Below, piece after piece: positions 16,415 to 25,246 of a DNA stretch of 64,000 bases. A program made the translations under genes and the position numbers. Each line of letters opens with the position of its first letter. Within the stretch, counting starts at the first letter, position 1. The notes beneath the pieces were generated by a model. That model was not told where the DNA came from. It saw nothing but the letters and a program-made list of their open reading frames with translations, and ran no database searches. Origin of the DNA: Xanthobacteraceae bacterium (GTDB lineage Bacteria > Pseudomonadota > Alphaproteobacteria > Rhizobiales > Xanthobacteraceae); the NCBI GenBank assembly GCA_019454205.1, contig CP075369.1, positions 1,178,001 through 1,242,000 on the forward strand. Reading direction: 5' to 3'.

Positions 16415-18742
16415 TCAGAGTTTGCCATTGATCGCAGCCCACACACGGGCAGGCGAGGCAGGCAGGTCGAAGTGCTCGATGCCGTACTCGGACAGCGCGT
16501 CGATGACCGCCTCAATGCCTGAAGGCAGTGAGCCGGCGACCCCGGACTCTCCGGCACCCTTCACGCCGATTGGATTGGTAGTGCAAGGCACGACGTGATG
16601 CCCGGTCCTAAACATCGGCATCGAGTCCGCGCGCGGAACGAAGTAGTCCATCAGCGAAGCGTTGATGAGCTGGCCATCGTTGTACTGGACATGTTCGCCA
16701 AGCACCTGGCCGAGACCCTGCGCGATGCCGCCGTGAACCTGACCGTCCACGATGGTTTCGTGAACAATGTTACCCACGTCATCGACCGCAGCATAGCGCA
16801 CGACTTCGACTTCGCCGGTATCCGGATCGATCTCGACTTCGCAGACATGACAGCCATTCGGGAATGACATCTGCGGCGAAACAAACTCGGACAGGGAGTT
16901 GAGCGAACTCTGCGCCGAAGCCGGAATAGGTTGCCGGTCGGGCGCGCGCCGCGCGAGATCGAGAATGGAGATAACGTGGTTAGTCGCCGGAACGCGGTAA
17001 TCGCCGTCCTTGTATTCAACCATCGCTTCGTCAACGCCGAAGATTTGCGCGGCGAGGGGCTTACCTTTGGCAATCGCGGCATCACAAGCCAGCGCCGCGG
17101 CGCTTCCTGCCATCATCAGAGAGCGCGATGCGACGGAGGGGACGCCATCGGGCACCTCGTCGCTGTCACCTTCGATCAGCTTTACTTTCGTGATGTCGAT
17201 GCCAAGGCGGTCGGCCACGACTTTCGGTAGCGTGGACAGGTGCCCTTGCCCCATGGCCTGCACGCCGAGACGGATTGCGGCGGTGCCGTCCGGGTCGAAA
17301 CGCAGATCGGCTTTCTCGTTCAAGATGCCGCCCGCTACTTCGAGGAAGCAGCACATGCCGATTCCGCGTAATTTGCCATTGGCCTTCGACTCCGCGCGGC
17401 GTTTCTCAAATCCGTTCCAGTCTCCGAGCAGCAAGGCCTTGTCCATGCATTTCTCGAACTCACCGCTGTCGTAAATCGGTCCGTTCGGTGTCTGGTAAGG
17501 CATGGCTTCGGGCGGAAGCAGGTTCTTGCGGCGGATCGCTACGCGGTCGATTTTCATCTTGCGCGCGGCGTTATCCAGCAGCCGCTCGATCATATAGATC
17601 GCTTCGGGCCGGCCCGCACCACGGTAGGGGCCGAGCGGTGCAGCGTTCGTGAACACCATCTTCACGTCGATGGTAATGCACGGGATTCGATATACGCTGG
17701 ATAAGCAGTTCTTCGTGTTGGCGGTCGAAAAGATCGCGGCATATTGCGACGTATATGCGCCGATGCCGACTGCGGTCCGCATCCGGAATCCAAGGATTTT
17801 CCCTTCCTTGTCGAAGGCCATCTCTCCTTCGAGCACGCCGTCGCGCCCGTGGGAGTCCGCGAGAAAGCTGTCCATGCGCGACGCGCGCCATTTCACCGCG
17901 CGCCCGGTTTTGCGCGCCGCGTACATCACTGCGGCATATTCCGGGTAGGCTTGGGCCTTCATGCCGAAACCGCCGCCGACATCCGGCGTTAGTACGCGGA
18001 TTTTGTCGAGCGGCACCTTGAATACGCCTTCTGCGAGAAGTTTGCGGACAACGGCCACGCCTTGCGTGCTGGCGGTAAGAATGTAGCGCTGCTTTTCCGC
18101 ATCCCATTGGCCAATGGCCGCGCGCGGCTCCATTGCGACAGGGGAGACGCGAGTATCTTCCAACTTCACTTTCTCGATGTGAGCGGCCCTTGCGAATGCT
18201 TCTTCGGCTGCTTTCGCGTCGCCATCGGTCCAATCGAGCGCGATGTTGCCGGGGGCGCCTTCATGCAAAGGCTCCGCGCCGGCTGCCACCGCATGATCGA
18301 CATGCGACGCGCTTTCCAAAATCTCGTATTCGATTTCGACGCGCTCGGCGGCATCGAGTGCCTGCCGCAGGCTTTCAGCGACGACAATGGCGACCGGCTC
18401 GCCGACATACCGGATGCGGTCATGTACCAATACCTGCATGTGCGCCGCGACCATTGGCTTGCCGTCGCGGCCTGGCGCACTAGCGACGGGTGGAATTCCG
18501 CCCAGGCCATCCGCGACCAGATCCGCTCCGGTGAAAACGCCGAGTACGCCGGGCATCGCGAGCGCTTCTTTCGCATCGACGCGCGTAACATTCGCGTGCC
18601 CGACCGGCGCACGCGTGAATGCAGCATAGGCTTGTCCGGGCATTGCGAGATCGTCGGTGAATTGGCCGCGTCCCGTTATCAGCGGTTCGTCTTCGCTGCG
18701 TTGCGCGCCGGAGTTTGCGCCGAAGCGGATAGAGAAATTCAT
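16415..18742 (-). CDS. Xanthine-dehydrogenase-family molybdopterin-binding large subunit (CoxL/XdhB-like), orphan
   Basis: A 775-residue molybdenum hydroxylase catalytic chain. The N-terminal Ald_Xan_dh_C domain begins at EDEPLITGRGQFTDDL; the Mo-cofactor domains include GGGFGMKAQAYPEYA and PYRGAGRPEAIY. The active-site Glu is in GAGESG (residue 732). The CO-dehydrogenase signature AYRCSFR is absent, so CO oxidation is not supported. The expected [2Fe-2S] and FAD subunits are not encoded in this window, which is unusual. Neighbours are a GntR regulator and a BKACE. The ATG at 18742 follows AGGGCAGACA. A hydroxylating role on an N-heterocycle or carboxylate is a guess. Confidence 0.88.
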   Translation of the reverse strand: MNFSIRFGANSGAQRSEDEPLITGRGQFTDDLAMPGQAYAAFTRAPVGHANVTRVDAKEALAMPGVLGVFTGADLVADGLGGIPPVASAPGRDGKPMVAAHMQVLVHDRIRYVGEPVAIVVAESLRQALDAAERVEIEYEILESASHVDHAVAAGAEPLHEGAPGNIALDWTDGDAKAAEEAFARAAHIEKVKLEDTRVSPVAMEPRAAIGQWDAEKQRYILTASTQGVAVVRKLLAEGVFKVPLDKIRVLTPDVGGGFGMKAQAYPEYAAVMYAARKTGRAVKWRASRMDSFLADSHGRDGVLEGEMAFDKEGKILGFRMRTAVGIGAYTSQYAAIFSTANTKNCLSSVYRIPCITIDVKMVFTNAAPLGPYRGAGRPEAIYMIERLLDNAARKMKIDRVAIRRKNLLPPEAMPYQTPNGPIYDSGEFEKCMDKALLLGDWNGFEKRRAESKANGKLRGIGMCCFLEVAGGILNEKADLRFDPDGTAAIRLGVQAMGQGHLSTLPKVVADRLGIDITKVKLIEGDSDEVPDGVPSVASRSLMMAGSAAALACDAAIAKGKPLAAQIFGVDEAMVEYKDGDYRVPATNHVISILDLARRAPDRQPIPASAQSSLNSLSEFVSPQMSFPNGCHVCEVEIDPDTGEVEVVRYAAVDDVGNIVHETIVDGQVHGGIAQGLGQVLGEHVQYNDGQLINASLMDYFVPRADSMPMFRTGHHVVPCTTNPIGVKGAGESGVAGSLPSGIEAVIDALSEYGIEHFDLPASPARVWAAINGKL

Positions 18743-18756
18743 TGTCTGCCCTCGAA

Positions 18757-19455
18757 CTATGCGGGAATGTCGCCGAACTGCAGAATGAGTTCGACTGCGC
18801 CCAGAATGTCGTCCTCCAGCGCCTTGCGTCCGATTTCGCCGTCCCGCCTTTTCATGGATTGAATCATGCGCCGGTGCGATTCCGGCGCGAATTTGTTGGT
18901 CGCCATGCGCCCCTTCACGCCCATTGAGAAGTGAAGGAAGGGACCGAATTGCAACCACATGTTCTCGATCATGCCGAGCAGCACAGGCATTTCGGCCGCG
19001 CGGTAGATCGTGAAATGAAATTCCTTGTTCAGGAGAAAAGGCTGTTGCGATTCCGGCGGCTTGCGCATTTCCGCGATGAAGCCCTCGTTGGTTTCTTCGA
19101 GGTGCTCGATGTCGTGCGGCTTCATACGCGTCGAGGCGGTCGCAACAGCCAGTCCTTCGAGCATCACACGTAGTTTTACGAGTTCGTCGAAACGCGCGCG
19201 CGACATCTTCGGTACGCGGATCGCGCGGTTGGGCAGGACTTCGAGCGCGCCTTCCGCGGCGAGGCGATGAACCGCCTCGCGGACAGGCATCAGGCTGGTG
19301 CCGAACGCGGTGGTGAGTTGGCGCAGCGTCAACTTTTCGCCGGGCTGCACGCCGCCGACCATCAGGAAATTGCGCAATTCATTATAGACGCGCTTTCCCA
19401 GCGTCTCGTTGTCGATGGGTTGCAGGCCGGCGAGGGCGGGATCTTCGAGATTCAT
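18757..19455 (-). CDS. GntR-family regulator (FCD/FadR type)
   Basis: A 232-residue regulator: winged helix at about residues 19-82 (LGKRVYNELRNFLMVGGVQPG, then LRQLTTAFGTSLMPVREAVHRL) and a C-terminal all-helical FCD ligand domain with Asp/His metal-site residues (FHFTIYRAAEMPVL, ESHRRM). It lies 14 bases upstream of the molybdoenzyme gene and is divergent from a Liv importer, so it may control both. A short palindrome in the divergent spacer is a possible operator. Confidence 0.9.
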   Translation of the reverse strand: MNLEDPALAGLQPIDNETLGKRVYNELRNFLMVGGVQPGEKLTLRQLTTAFGTSLMPVREAVHRLAAEGALEVLPNRAIRVPKMSRARFDELVKLRVMLEGLAVATASTRMKPHDIEHLEETNEGFIAEMRKPPESQQPFLLNKEFHFTIYRAAEMPVLLGMIENMWLQFGPFLHFSMGVKGRMATNKFAPESHRRMIQSMKRRDGEIGRKALEDDILGAVELILQFGDIPA

Positions 19456-19479
19456 ACGACAACTTTTGCGTTGACCGTC

Positions 19480-19517
19480 TTGACAGCAGGGGTCAAAAGC
19501 AGTGATCTGTGATCACA
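19480..19517 (+). promoter_or_regulatory. Putative -35 box and palindromic operator in the GntR/Liv divergent spacer
   Basis: The 106-base spacer holds TTGACA at 19480-19485 and, at 19508-19517, the perfect palindrome TGTGATCACA inside a repeated TGATC-type motif (TGATCTGTGATCA). The palindrome would fall over the -10 region of a plus-strand promoter. This position fits repression by the adjacent GntR protein. Only the DNA pattern is seen; no binding is shown. Confidence 0.35.
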
Positions 19518-19561
19518 TAGCACTGGGGAAAACCCGGGCACAAGCGTCCAGGGAGGAGAGA

Positions 19562-20797
19562 ATGCTAAAAATCCGCGGTCTACTTGTCGGCAGCGCCGTA
19601 CTTGCGCTGTCGGTCGTGCTTGGCTCGACGCCGGCACAGGTACAGGAAAAGAAACCGATCAAGATCGGCCTGCTTGCACCGATCACCGGTCCGCTCGCAT
19701 CGCCGGGCGCGGAAATGGTCAACGGTTTCCGCCAGTACTGGAACAGCGTGAACAACGTGGCGGGCGGTCGAAAGATCGAAATCGTGGTCGCCGACACGAC
19801 CTGTAATCCCGACCAGGCGCTTACACAGGCGCGCCGTCTCGCGTTGCAGGAAAAGGTCGATCTTCTCGTCGGTCCGCTTTGCGGTCACGAAGGTCCGGCC
19901 GTCGCGCAGGTGAGCGCGGAAACCGGTATTCCGCTCGTGATGGATCCCGCAGGCGCGGACGACGTGACGAAGTGGAAGCGCACACCGACTGTCGTTCGCA
20001 CCGCGGTGTCGTCGAGCCAGATCGGTCATCCGATGGGCGAATACATCTACAAGGAACTCGGCCTTCGCAACGTCACGTTCATCGCGGCCGACTATACCTT
20101 CGGCCACGAAGTGACGCTTGGCGCGATCAAGACCTTTACCGATCTCGGTGGCAAGGTCGATCGCATCATCTGGAATCCGGTCGGTACCAAGGACTACGGC
20201 ACCACCGTGAACAGCATTCCCGCCGGTACCGGCGCGGTGATCGCAGTCGTTGCAGGCGTGGATCGCATCCGCCTGTTTGAAGACTGGTTCAACTACGGCA
20301 TGGACAAGAAGTTCAAGATCTACGGCGGCTACTGGCTGCATGAAGACGTGCTGCCGCAGATCGACGAGCGTGCAGTGGGCCTGGTCAGCAACTCGCTGCA
20401 CTATGTCGCCGGCATCGATACGCCCGAAAACATTGCGTTCCGCGAAGAGCACATCAAGCTCTACAAGCGCGTGCCGTCATGGTTCGCCGAATCCGCATAT
20501 ACCGCGGGTCTCTGGATCAAGACCGCGCTCGACAAGATCAACGGCGACATCGAGAACAAGAAGCTGTTCCTCGACACCATCCGCAAGACCGAAGTGAAGG
20601 CTCCTCGCGGACCGGTAAAGCTCGACGCCTACGACAACCCGATCCAGAACGTTTACATCTCGCGGGTTGAGAAGGTGAATCATCCGGTGCTCGGCAACAT
20701 TCTGATGAACAAGCCGGTGAAGACCTACGAGGCAGTGTCGCAATTCTGGACGTGGAAGCCGGAAGAATTTCTGGCACGCGGTCCTTACAAGCGCTGA
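19562..20797 (+). CDS. ABC transporter substrate-binding protein (Liv type)
   Basis: A 411-residue periplasmic binding protein with an N-terminal signal peptide (MLKIRG, hydrophobic core to about residue 25, then AQVQEKKP). The mature part has KIGLLAPITGPLASPGAEM, typical of the LivJ/LivK fold. It is the first gene of a complete importer (binding protein, LivH, LivM, LivG, LivF). The ATG follows the strong SD GGGAGGAGAGA. A GC-rich terminator after it would favour excess binding protein over membrane components. The ligand is unknown; the divergent BKACE/molybdoenzyme unit hints at a carboxylate or heterocycle. Confidence 0.92.
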   Translation: MLKIRGLLVGSAVLALSVVLGSTPAQVQEKKPIKIGLLAPITGPLASPGAEMVNGFRQYWNSVNNVAGGRKIEIVVADTTCNPDQALTQARRLALQEKVDLLVGPLCGHEGPAVAQVSAETGIPLVMDPAGADDVTKWKRTPTVVRTAVSSSQIGHPMGEYIYKELGLRNVTFIAADYTFGHEVTLGAIKTFTDLGGKVDRIIWNPVGTKDYGTTVNSIPAGTGAVIAVVAGVDRIRLFEDWFNYGMDKKFKIYGGYWLHEDVLPQIDERAVGLVSNSLHYVAGIDTPENIAFREEHIKLYKRVPSWFAESAYTAGLWIKTALDKINGDIENKKLFLDTIRKTEVKAPRGPVKLDAYDNPIQNVYISRVEKVNHPVLGNILMNKPVKTYEAVSQFWTWKPEEFLARGPYKR

Positions 20798-20811
20798 TCT
20801 CGAAACTCGGA

Positions 20812-20848
20812 GCCCGGGCAGCGCGCAAGCGCCGCCCGGGTATTTTTC
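20812..20848 (+). terminator. Terminator/attenuator between binding protein and permease
   Basis: The stem CCCGGGCAGCGC / GCGCCGCCCGGG (one A.C mismatch) with a GCAA tetraloop is followed by TATTTTTCT. It lies inside the importer operon, 30 bases before livH, so partial read-through must feed the downstream genes. Confidence 0.8.
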
Positions 20849-20878
20849 TATCCCCTTCGCCAACGCTCGTTTGAATCA

Positions 20879-21739
20879 ATGACTGCTATCGTCGTCCAGG
20901 TACTCAACGGTTTGTCGCTTGCGGCGCTGCTGTTCTTGCTCGCCAGCGGTTTCACCGTAACCTTTGGCTTGATGCGCGTCGTGAATATGGCCTACGGCGC
21001 ATATTATCTGCTCGGCGGTTATGTCGGCCTGACCGTGATGCGCGCCACCGGAAGTTTCGAGCTTGCGTTGCTGGCCGGCGGTGCCGCAATCATCGTCTTC
21101 GGCTTTTTCGTCGACCGTTTTCTCATTCGCCCCATTGAATCAAATCACCTTGCACAAGTCCTGCTGACGGTCGGCGTCGCCTTCATCGTGGGCGAGGCAT
21201 GTCTGGTAATCTGGGGCGGCGACAACCTGAAGATTCCGTTGCCGTCCTATCTGCGCGGTTCGCTGGTTCTGCCCGCCGACATTTATTATCCGAAACTGCG
21301 TATCGCGATCATCCTGCTTGGTGTGGTCGCGGCATTCTCGCTTTGGCTGCTCTATCACAAGACACAGATCGGCGCGGTCGTGCGCGCAGGTGTCGATGAT
21401 CGCGAGATGGTCAATGCCGTCGGTATCAACGTCAACGTTCTGTTCGTGCTGGTGTCGACGCTTGCCTCGTTCCTGGCGGGTGTTGCGGGCGTCGTCGGCG
21501 GCACGATCCTGACGCTCGCACCAGCCGAAGAGTGGAATATTCTTGTTCTAGCACTCGTTGTCGTCATTGTCGGCGGTCTCGGCAGCCTTGAAGGCGCGGT
21601 GATCGGCAGTATCGTGGTCGGGCTGCTCGATGCATTTGGCCGCTGGCTGTTGCCGGATTTCTCTTACTTCGTACTGTTCGGCCCGATGGCCGTGCTGCTC
21701 CTGTTCCGGCCAACCGGAATCTTCGGCAAGGAGCACTGA
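20879..21739 (+). CDS. livH: Liv-type ABC transporter permease LivH
   Basis: A 286-residue inner-membrane permease with about eight hydrophobic helices; it opens with VLNGLSLAALLFLLASG and TFGLMRVVNMAYGAYYLLG, the conserved LivH N-terminal block. The EAA-like coupling region GGLGSLEGAVIGSIVVGLLD is near the end. It would pair with LivM to form the channel. The spacing to the next gene is two bases. Confidence 0.93.
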   Translation: MTAIVVQVLNGLSLAALLFLLASGFTVTFGLMRVVNMAYGAYYLLGGYVGLTVMRATGSFELALLAGGAAIIVFGFFVDRFLIRPIESNHLAQVLLTVGVAFIVGEACLVIWGGDNLKIPLPSYLRGSLVLPADIYYPKLRIAIILLGVVAAFSLWLLYHKTQIGAVVRAGVDDREMVNAVGINVNVLFVLVSTLASFLAGVAGVVGGTILTLAPAEEWNILVLALVVVIVGGLGSLEGAVIGSIVVGLLDAFGRWLLPDFSYFVLFGPMAVLLLFRPTGIFGKEH

Positions 21740-21741
21740 CG

Positions 21742-22704
21742 ATGAATCTCCGTATCGTCGGCATTGTCGTCCTTGCCGCGCTGCTGGCCGCGGTACCTCT
21801 GGTCGCGAGCGAATACTGGGTAGCGCTGCTTACGCAGATTCTGGTGTTCGGTTTGCTCGCGCTGTCCGCCGATCTGCTGCTCGGCCATGCAGGTTTGTTC
21901 TCGCTTTGCCATGCGGCATTCTTTGCGGTGTCGGCTTACACGGTCGCGATCCTGCAGACTCGCCATGGCGTGACCACGATTCCCGCATCGCTGGCCGGAC
22001 TATGCGTTGGGACATTGCTTGCCGTCGTATTTGCAGCGTCGGTGCGTACGCGCGGCGTGTACTTCATCCTGATTACGCTCGCGTTCGGCTACATCATCTG
22101 GGGCGTTGCGTACCGGTGGGCGTCGTTCACCGGCGGTGACAATGGCGTAACGAACGTACCTCCGCCGCAGTTTGCAGGATATGTCGTCGATACCAAGATC
22201 GAATATTACTACTTCGTACTCGCAGTGCTGGTGGTGTGCCTCGCGGTCTACTGGGTACTTACACGCTCGCCATTTGGCCTGGCCTTGCGAGGCATCAAGT
22301 CGAGCGAAAGCCGCATGCGCAGTCTCGGCTATCGCGTCGGCGCGCATCTCTACGTGGCGTTCGTAATCTCAGGGTTCTACGCCAGTCTCGCGGGCGTGCT
22401 TTACATCTATTACAATCGCTTCGTGAACCCGAACGCGGCGAACTTTCCGATTTCTGTTGAGGCGATCCTGATGGCGATCGTCGGCGGGACGGGGACAATC
22501 CTCGGGCCTTTCATCGGCTCCGGAATTGTGCTCGGCATTCGTAACAGCGGTATCCACTACTCGACTGCTGTGCTTGGCGTCGTCTTTATCGCCACCGTGT
22601 TGTGGGCGCCGAATGGCATCATCGGTCTCATCAAGGGCGGGCTGGCGCACCTGAAGCGTATCTTCGCGAACGATAATGCCAACAATCGCGGAGAGGGCGC
22701 ATGA
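21742..22704 (+). CDS. livM: Liv-type ABC transporter permease LivM
   Basis: A 320-residue hydrophobic permease of the LivM family. Conserved blocks: LLGHAGLFSLCHAAFFAV near residue 45, RGIKSSESRMRSLGY in the cytoplasmic loop, and VGGTGTILGPFIGSG near residue 255. It overlaps the ATPase gene livG by four bases (ATGA), evidence of translational coupling. Confidence 0.93.
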   Translation: MNLRIVGIVVLAALLAAVPLVASEYWVALLTQILVFGLLALSADLLLGHAGLFSLCHAAFFAVSAYTVAILQTRHGVTTIPASLAGLCVGTLLAVVFAASVRTRGVYFILITLAFGYIIWGVAYRWASFTGGDNGVTNVPPPQFAGYVVDTKIEYYYFVLAVLVVCLAVYWVLTRSPFGLALRGIKSSESRMRSLGYRVGAHLYVAFVISGFYASLAGVLYIYYNRFVNPNAANFPISVEAILMAIVGGTGTILGPFIGSGIVLGIRNSGIHYSTAVLGVVFIATVLWAPNGIIGLIKGGLAHLKRIFANDNANNRGEGA

Positions 22705-23447
22705 GCGGCATCGCCATCGAAGTCGATAACGTCTCGAAGTTTTTTGCCGGTTTGCGGGCTGTCGATTCCGTTTCGCTTGCGATTCCGCAGGGCGAGCGAA
22801 GGGTTCTGCTGGGTCCCAATGGTGCCGGCAAAACTACGCTGTTTCACTGTATCTCCGGAACCCACAAGCCGTCCGCGGGACGGATCATGTTATTGGGGCG
22901 AGACATTTCCCATGCTTCGGAGAACGAGCGCACGGCGCTGGGCATGGGCCGCACTTTCCAGATTTCGAACGTTTGCACCGAACTGACCGCACTCGAAAAC
23001 ATTCTGCTCGGCATGTTGGGGACATCCCCGCGCAAATGGTCGATGATGAAGCCGGTCACTTCCTATGACGATTTAATGAAGGGCGCGAAGGCGGCGCTGA
23101 TCCGTGTCGGCCTCGAAGGGCGCGAGAACGAGGAAGTCAATTCGATGTCTTACGGCGAACGCCGTCAGCTCGAACTGGCTTTGGCGCTTAGCTCTAATCC
23201 GCGCGTGTTGTTGCTTGACGAGCCGTGTGCGGGACTCTCGCCGAGTGAGCGCACGCACTTTTCGAAGATGATCTCAGGTCTTAGCCGCGATATTACGTTG
23301 TTGATGATCGAGCATGACATTGACGTCGCGCTGGCGCTTGCCGACCGCGTGACCGTTCTTCATCGCGGTAAGCTGATCTTCGACGGCCTTCCGGACGAAG
23401 TGCAGAAGGACAGTGCCGTGAAGGAGGTGTATTTTGGCCGCCTCTGA
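22701..23447 (+). CDS. livG: Liv-type ABC transporter ATPase LivG
   Basis: A 248-residue ATPase: Walker A GPNGAGKTT, LivG-specific TFQISNVCTELTALEN, signature MSYGERRQLELAL, Walker B VLLLDEPCAGLSP and switch His in MIEHDIDVAL. It energises the importer together with LivF. The signature is MSYGE rather than LSYGE or LSGGQ. The 3' end overlaps livF by 14 bases. Confidence 0.93.
   Translation: MSGIAIEVDNVSKFFAGLRAVDSVSLAIPQGERRVLLGPNGAGKTTLFHCISGTHKPSAGRIMLLGRDISHASENERTALGMGRTFQISNVCTELTALENILLGMLGTSPRKWSMMKPVTSYDDLMKGAKAALIRVGLEGRENEEVNSMSYGERRQLELALALSSNPRVLLLDEPCAGLSPSERTHFSKMISGLSRDITLLMIEHDIDVALALADRVTVLHRGKLIFDGLPDEVQKDSAVKEVYFGRL
23421..23428 (+). promoter_or_regulatory. Strong ribosome-binding site deciding a TTG start
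   Basis: AAGGAGGT lies five bases before a TTG at 23434. It is the only plausible start for the following LivF, whose frame has no ATG near the conserved N-terminus. Confidence 0.75.
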
Positions 23448-24186
23448 ACCGCTGCTCCGCGTCAACGACATTCACACCTATTATGGCGACAGCTATGTTT
23501 TGCACGGCCTGAGCCTCGCGCTGACGCCGGGCAAGATCACCGTCATTCTCGGCCGCAACGGCATGGGCAAAACCACGCTGGTCCGCTCGATTGCCGGTTT
23601 GACGCCGCCGCGCACGGGCGAGGTGACTTTCGAAGGGAAGTCGCTTGCCAATCGTCCTGCGTACAAGATCGCGCAGGAGGGCATCGCCCTCGTTCCGCAG
23701 GGCCGCCGTATCTTTAAGTCGCTAACCGTGCGCGAGAACCTCATGCTGCCGACCAGCGCGCTCGCAAAAGGGAAGCGCGGAATCAACCGCGCGCACAAGC
23801 AGTGGGATATAAAAGCGGTGCTCGCAGAGTTTCCGCAGCTTTCCGACCGCATCAACAATTTAGGAAGTGCGCTGAGCGGCGGCGAGCAGCAGATGCTCGC
23901 AATCGGCCGCGCGCTGATGGCAAATCCTTCCACGATCCTGATGGACGAACCGTCCGAGGGTCTCGCCCCGAAGCTTGTGCAGAAGGTCGAGGAAATCCTT
24001 GTTCGCTTACGGGCCGAAGGTCACGCCATATTGCTGGTCGAACAGAATCTCGGTCTTGCGCTTGCCGTCGCCGACGAGATTTATGTAATTTCATCCGGCA
24101 GGTTCGTATTCCACGGTACCGCTGACGAACTTTCGCGTAATTCCGATGTGCTTGACAATCACCTCGGTGTCGCGAAGGGCCACTAG
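23434..24186 (+). CDS. livF: Liv-type ABC transporter ATPase LivF
   Basis: A 250-residue ATPase starting with TTG. Walker A GRNGMGKTT, GIALVPQGRRIFKSLTV (Q-loop region of LivF), signature ALSGGEQQMLAIGRAL, Walker B TILMDEPSEGLAP and LLVEQN. It overlaps livG by 14 bases and completes the importer. The tail lacks the basic extension of the LivF proteins at 1-285 and 55214-56035, which are linked to ligase genes. Confidence 0.92.
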   Translation: MAASEPLLRVNDIHTYYGDSYVLHGLSLALTPGKITVILGRNGMGKTTLVRSIAGLTPPRTGEVTFEGKSLANRPAYKIAQEGIALVPQGRRIFKSLTVRENLMLPTSALAKGKRGINRAHKQWDIKAVLAEFPQLSDRINNLGSALSGGEQQMLAIGRALMANPSTILMDEPSEGLAPKLVQKVEEILVRLRAEGHAILLVEQNLGLALAVADEIYVISSGRFVFHGTADELSRNSDVLDNHLGVAKGH

Positions 24187-24206
24187 AGAAGTAAGTGAAG
24201 CATAAC

Positions 24207-24959
24207 ATGTCTGGCGAAAAGATTATGGTCGTCACCGGCGGCAGCCGGGGTATTGGTGCTGCCATCGCGCGGCTCGCAGCAAAGCAGGGCTACGACGTTG
24301 CTATCAACTACGTCGGCAACGAAGCGGCTGCGAGGGAAGTTGTTGCTGACATCGAGAAGGCGGGCCGCCGCGCTATTGCCGTGAAAGGCAATATGGGTGA
24401 GCCGCGCGACATCGCCAATCTGTTTACCGAAGTTGATAAGAAGCTCGGCCGTGTCACCCATCTCGTGAACAACGCCGGCATCATGGGTACGCCGAACCGC
24501 GTAGCCGATATCGACGCAGCGAAGCTCAAAGAAGTTGTCGATGTGAACGTGACCGGCGCGATCCTTGTCGCGGGTGAAGCGGTGCGCCGCATGTCGACGA
24601 AGCATGGCGGCAAGGGCGGCGCGATCGTGAATATCGGTTCGATGGCGTCCATTCTCGGCATGCCGGGGGACTATGTCTGGTACGCCGCGACCAAGGGCGC
24701 GATGAACAGTTTCACCATTGGTCTTGCGCGCGAGGTGATCGGCGAGGGCATTCGCGTGAACGCGGTCTCGCCCGGCCTGATCGCCACCGACATTCACGCC
24801 ACCGCGGGGCTGGCTGACCGGCTGGAGAAAATGAAGACGGTCATCCCGATAGGGCGTCCGGGCACCTCCGAGGAGGTAGCCGATACGGTGATGTACCTGA
24901 TGTCCGAGCAGGCTTCTTATGTGGTCGGCGCGGTCCTGAATGTCTCCGGCGGGCGCTGA
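24207..24959 (+). CDS. SDR-family oxidoreductase (FabG-like)
   Basis: A 250-residue classical short-chain dehydrogenase: TGGSRGIGAAIA for NAD(P), NNAGIMG, catalytic Ser in NIGSMAS and YAATK carrying Tyr and Lys. It is intact, unlike the SDR at 4130. It follows livF by 20 bases and is probably the last gene of the importer operon, oxidising or reducing the imported compound. GTG at 24195 is an alternative start with a better placed AGAGAAG. The substrate is unknown. Confidence 0.88.
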   Translation: MSGEKIMVVTGGSRGIGAAIARLAAKQGYDVAINYVGNEAAAREVVADIEKAGRRAIAVKGNMGEPRDIANLFTEVDKKLGRVTHLVNNAGIMGTPNRVADIDAAKLKEVVDVNVTGAILVAGEAVRRMSTKHGGKGGAIVNIGSMASILGMPGDYVWYAATKGAMNSFTIGLAREVIGEGIRVNAVSPGLIATDIHATAGLADRLEKMKTVIPIGRPGTSEEVADTVMYLMSEQASYVVGAVLNVSGGR

Positions 24960-25246
24960 CGTCTGGTCGTTCACAGACGTTGGTGAACGGTATTCTTGCC
25001 TTTAATCCATCCATAAAACCCGATGATAGAAAATCGCAATCGGGCTAAAGTCATGTATTATTTAGTAATATCAAATAATTAGGTAGGGAAATGGCCCTTA
25101 TCTCGCTGGGGATGGCCTACTTTCTGTATCAAACGGCTGAAAATTGATAGTTTTTCCCTATCGCAGCACGAAACACCAATATTGATTGGAGTACCTCCAA
25201 ATCGGCATCTTGAGACCATGGCAGGCGGCAGAAGGTCTTGAGTCCA
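24960..25246 (+). promoter_or_regulatory. AT-rich upstream region of the fds operon
   Basis: This 287-base spacer is markedly AT-rich against its surroundings. It contains the perfect dyad TATTA-N5-TAATA at 25056-25070 (a form compatible with LysR-type sites), the inverted repeat GATAG-N7-CTATC at 25146-25162 and a weak hairpin CCCGAT/ATCGGG at 25019-25044. TATTAT at 25056 could be a -10. It is the only place for the fds promoter. No gene was found in it. The specific site assignments are tentative. Confidence 0.45.

Noticed and set aside
16415..18742. Carbon monoxide dehydrogenase large subunit
   Set aside because: The AYRCSFR active-site loop is missing (PYRGAGRPEA instead) and the small and medium subunits are absent.
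25092..25107. Possible sigma-54 promoter before fdsG
   Set aside because: TGGCCC...CGCT has the GG-GC spacing one base too long and poor match in the -12 element.
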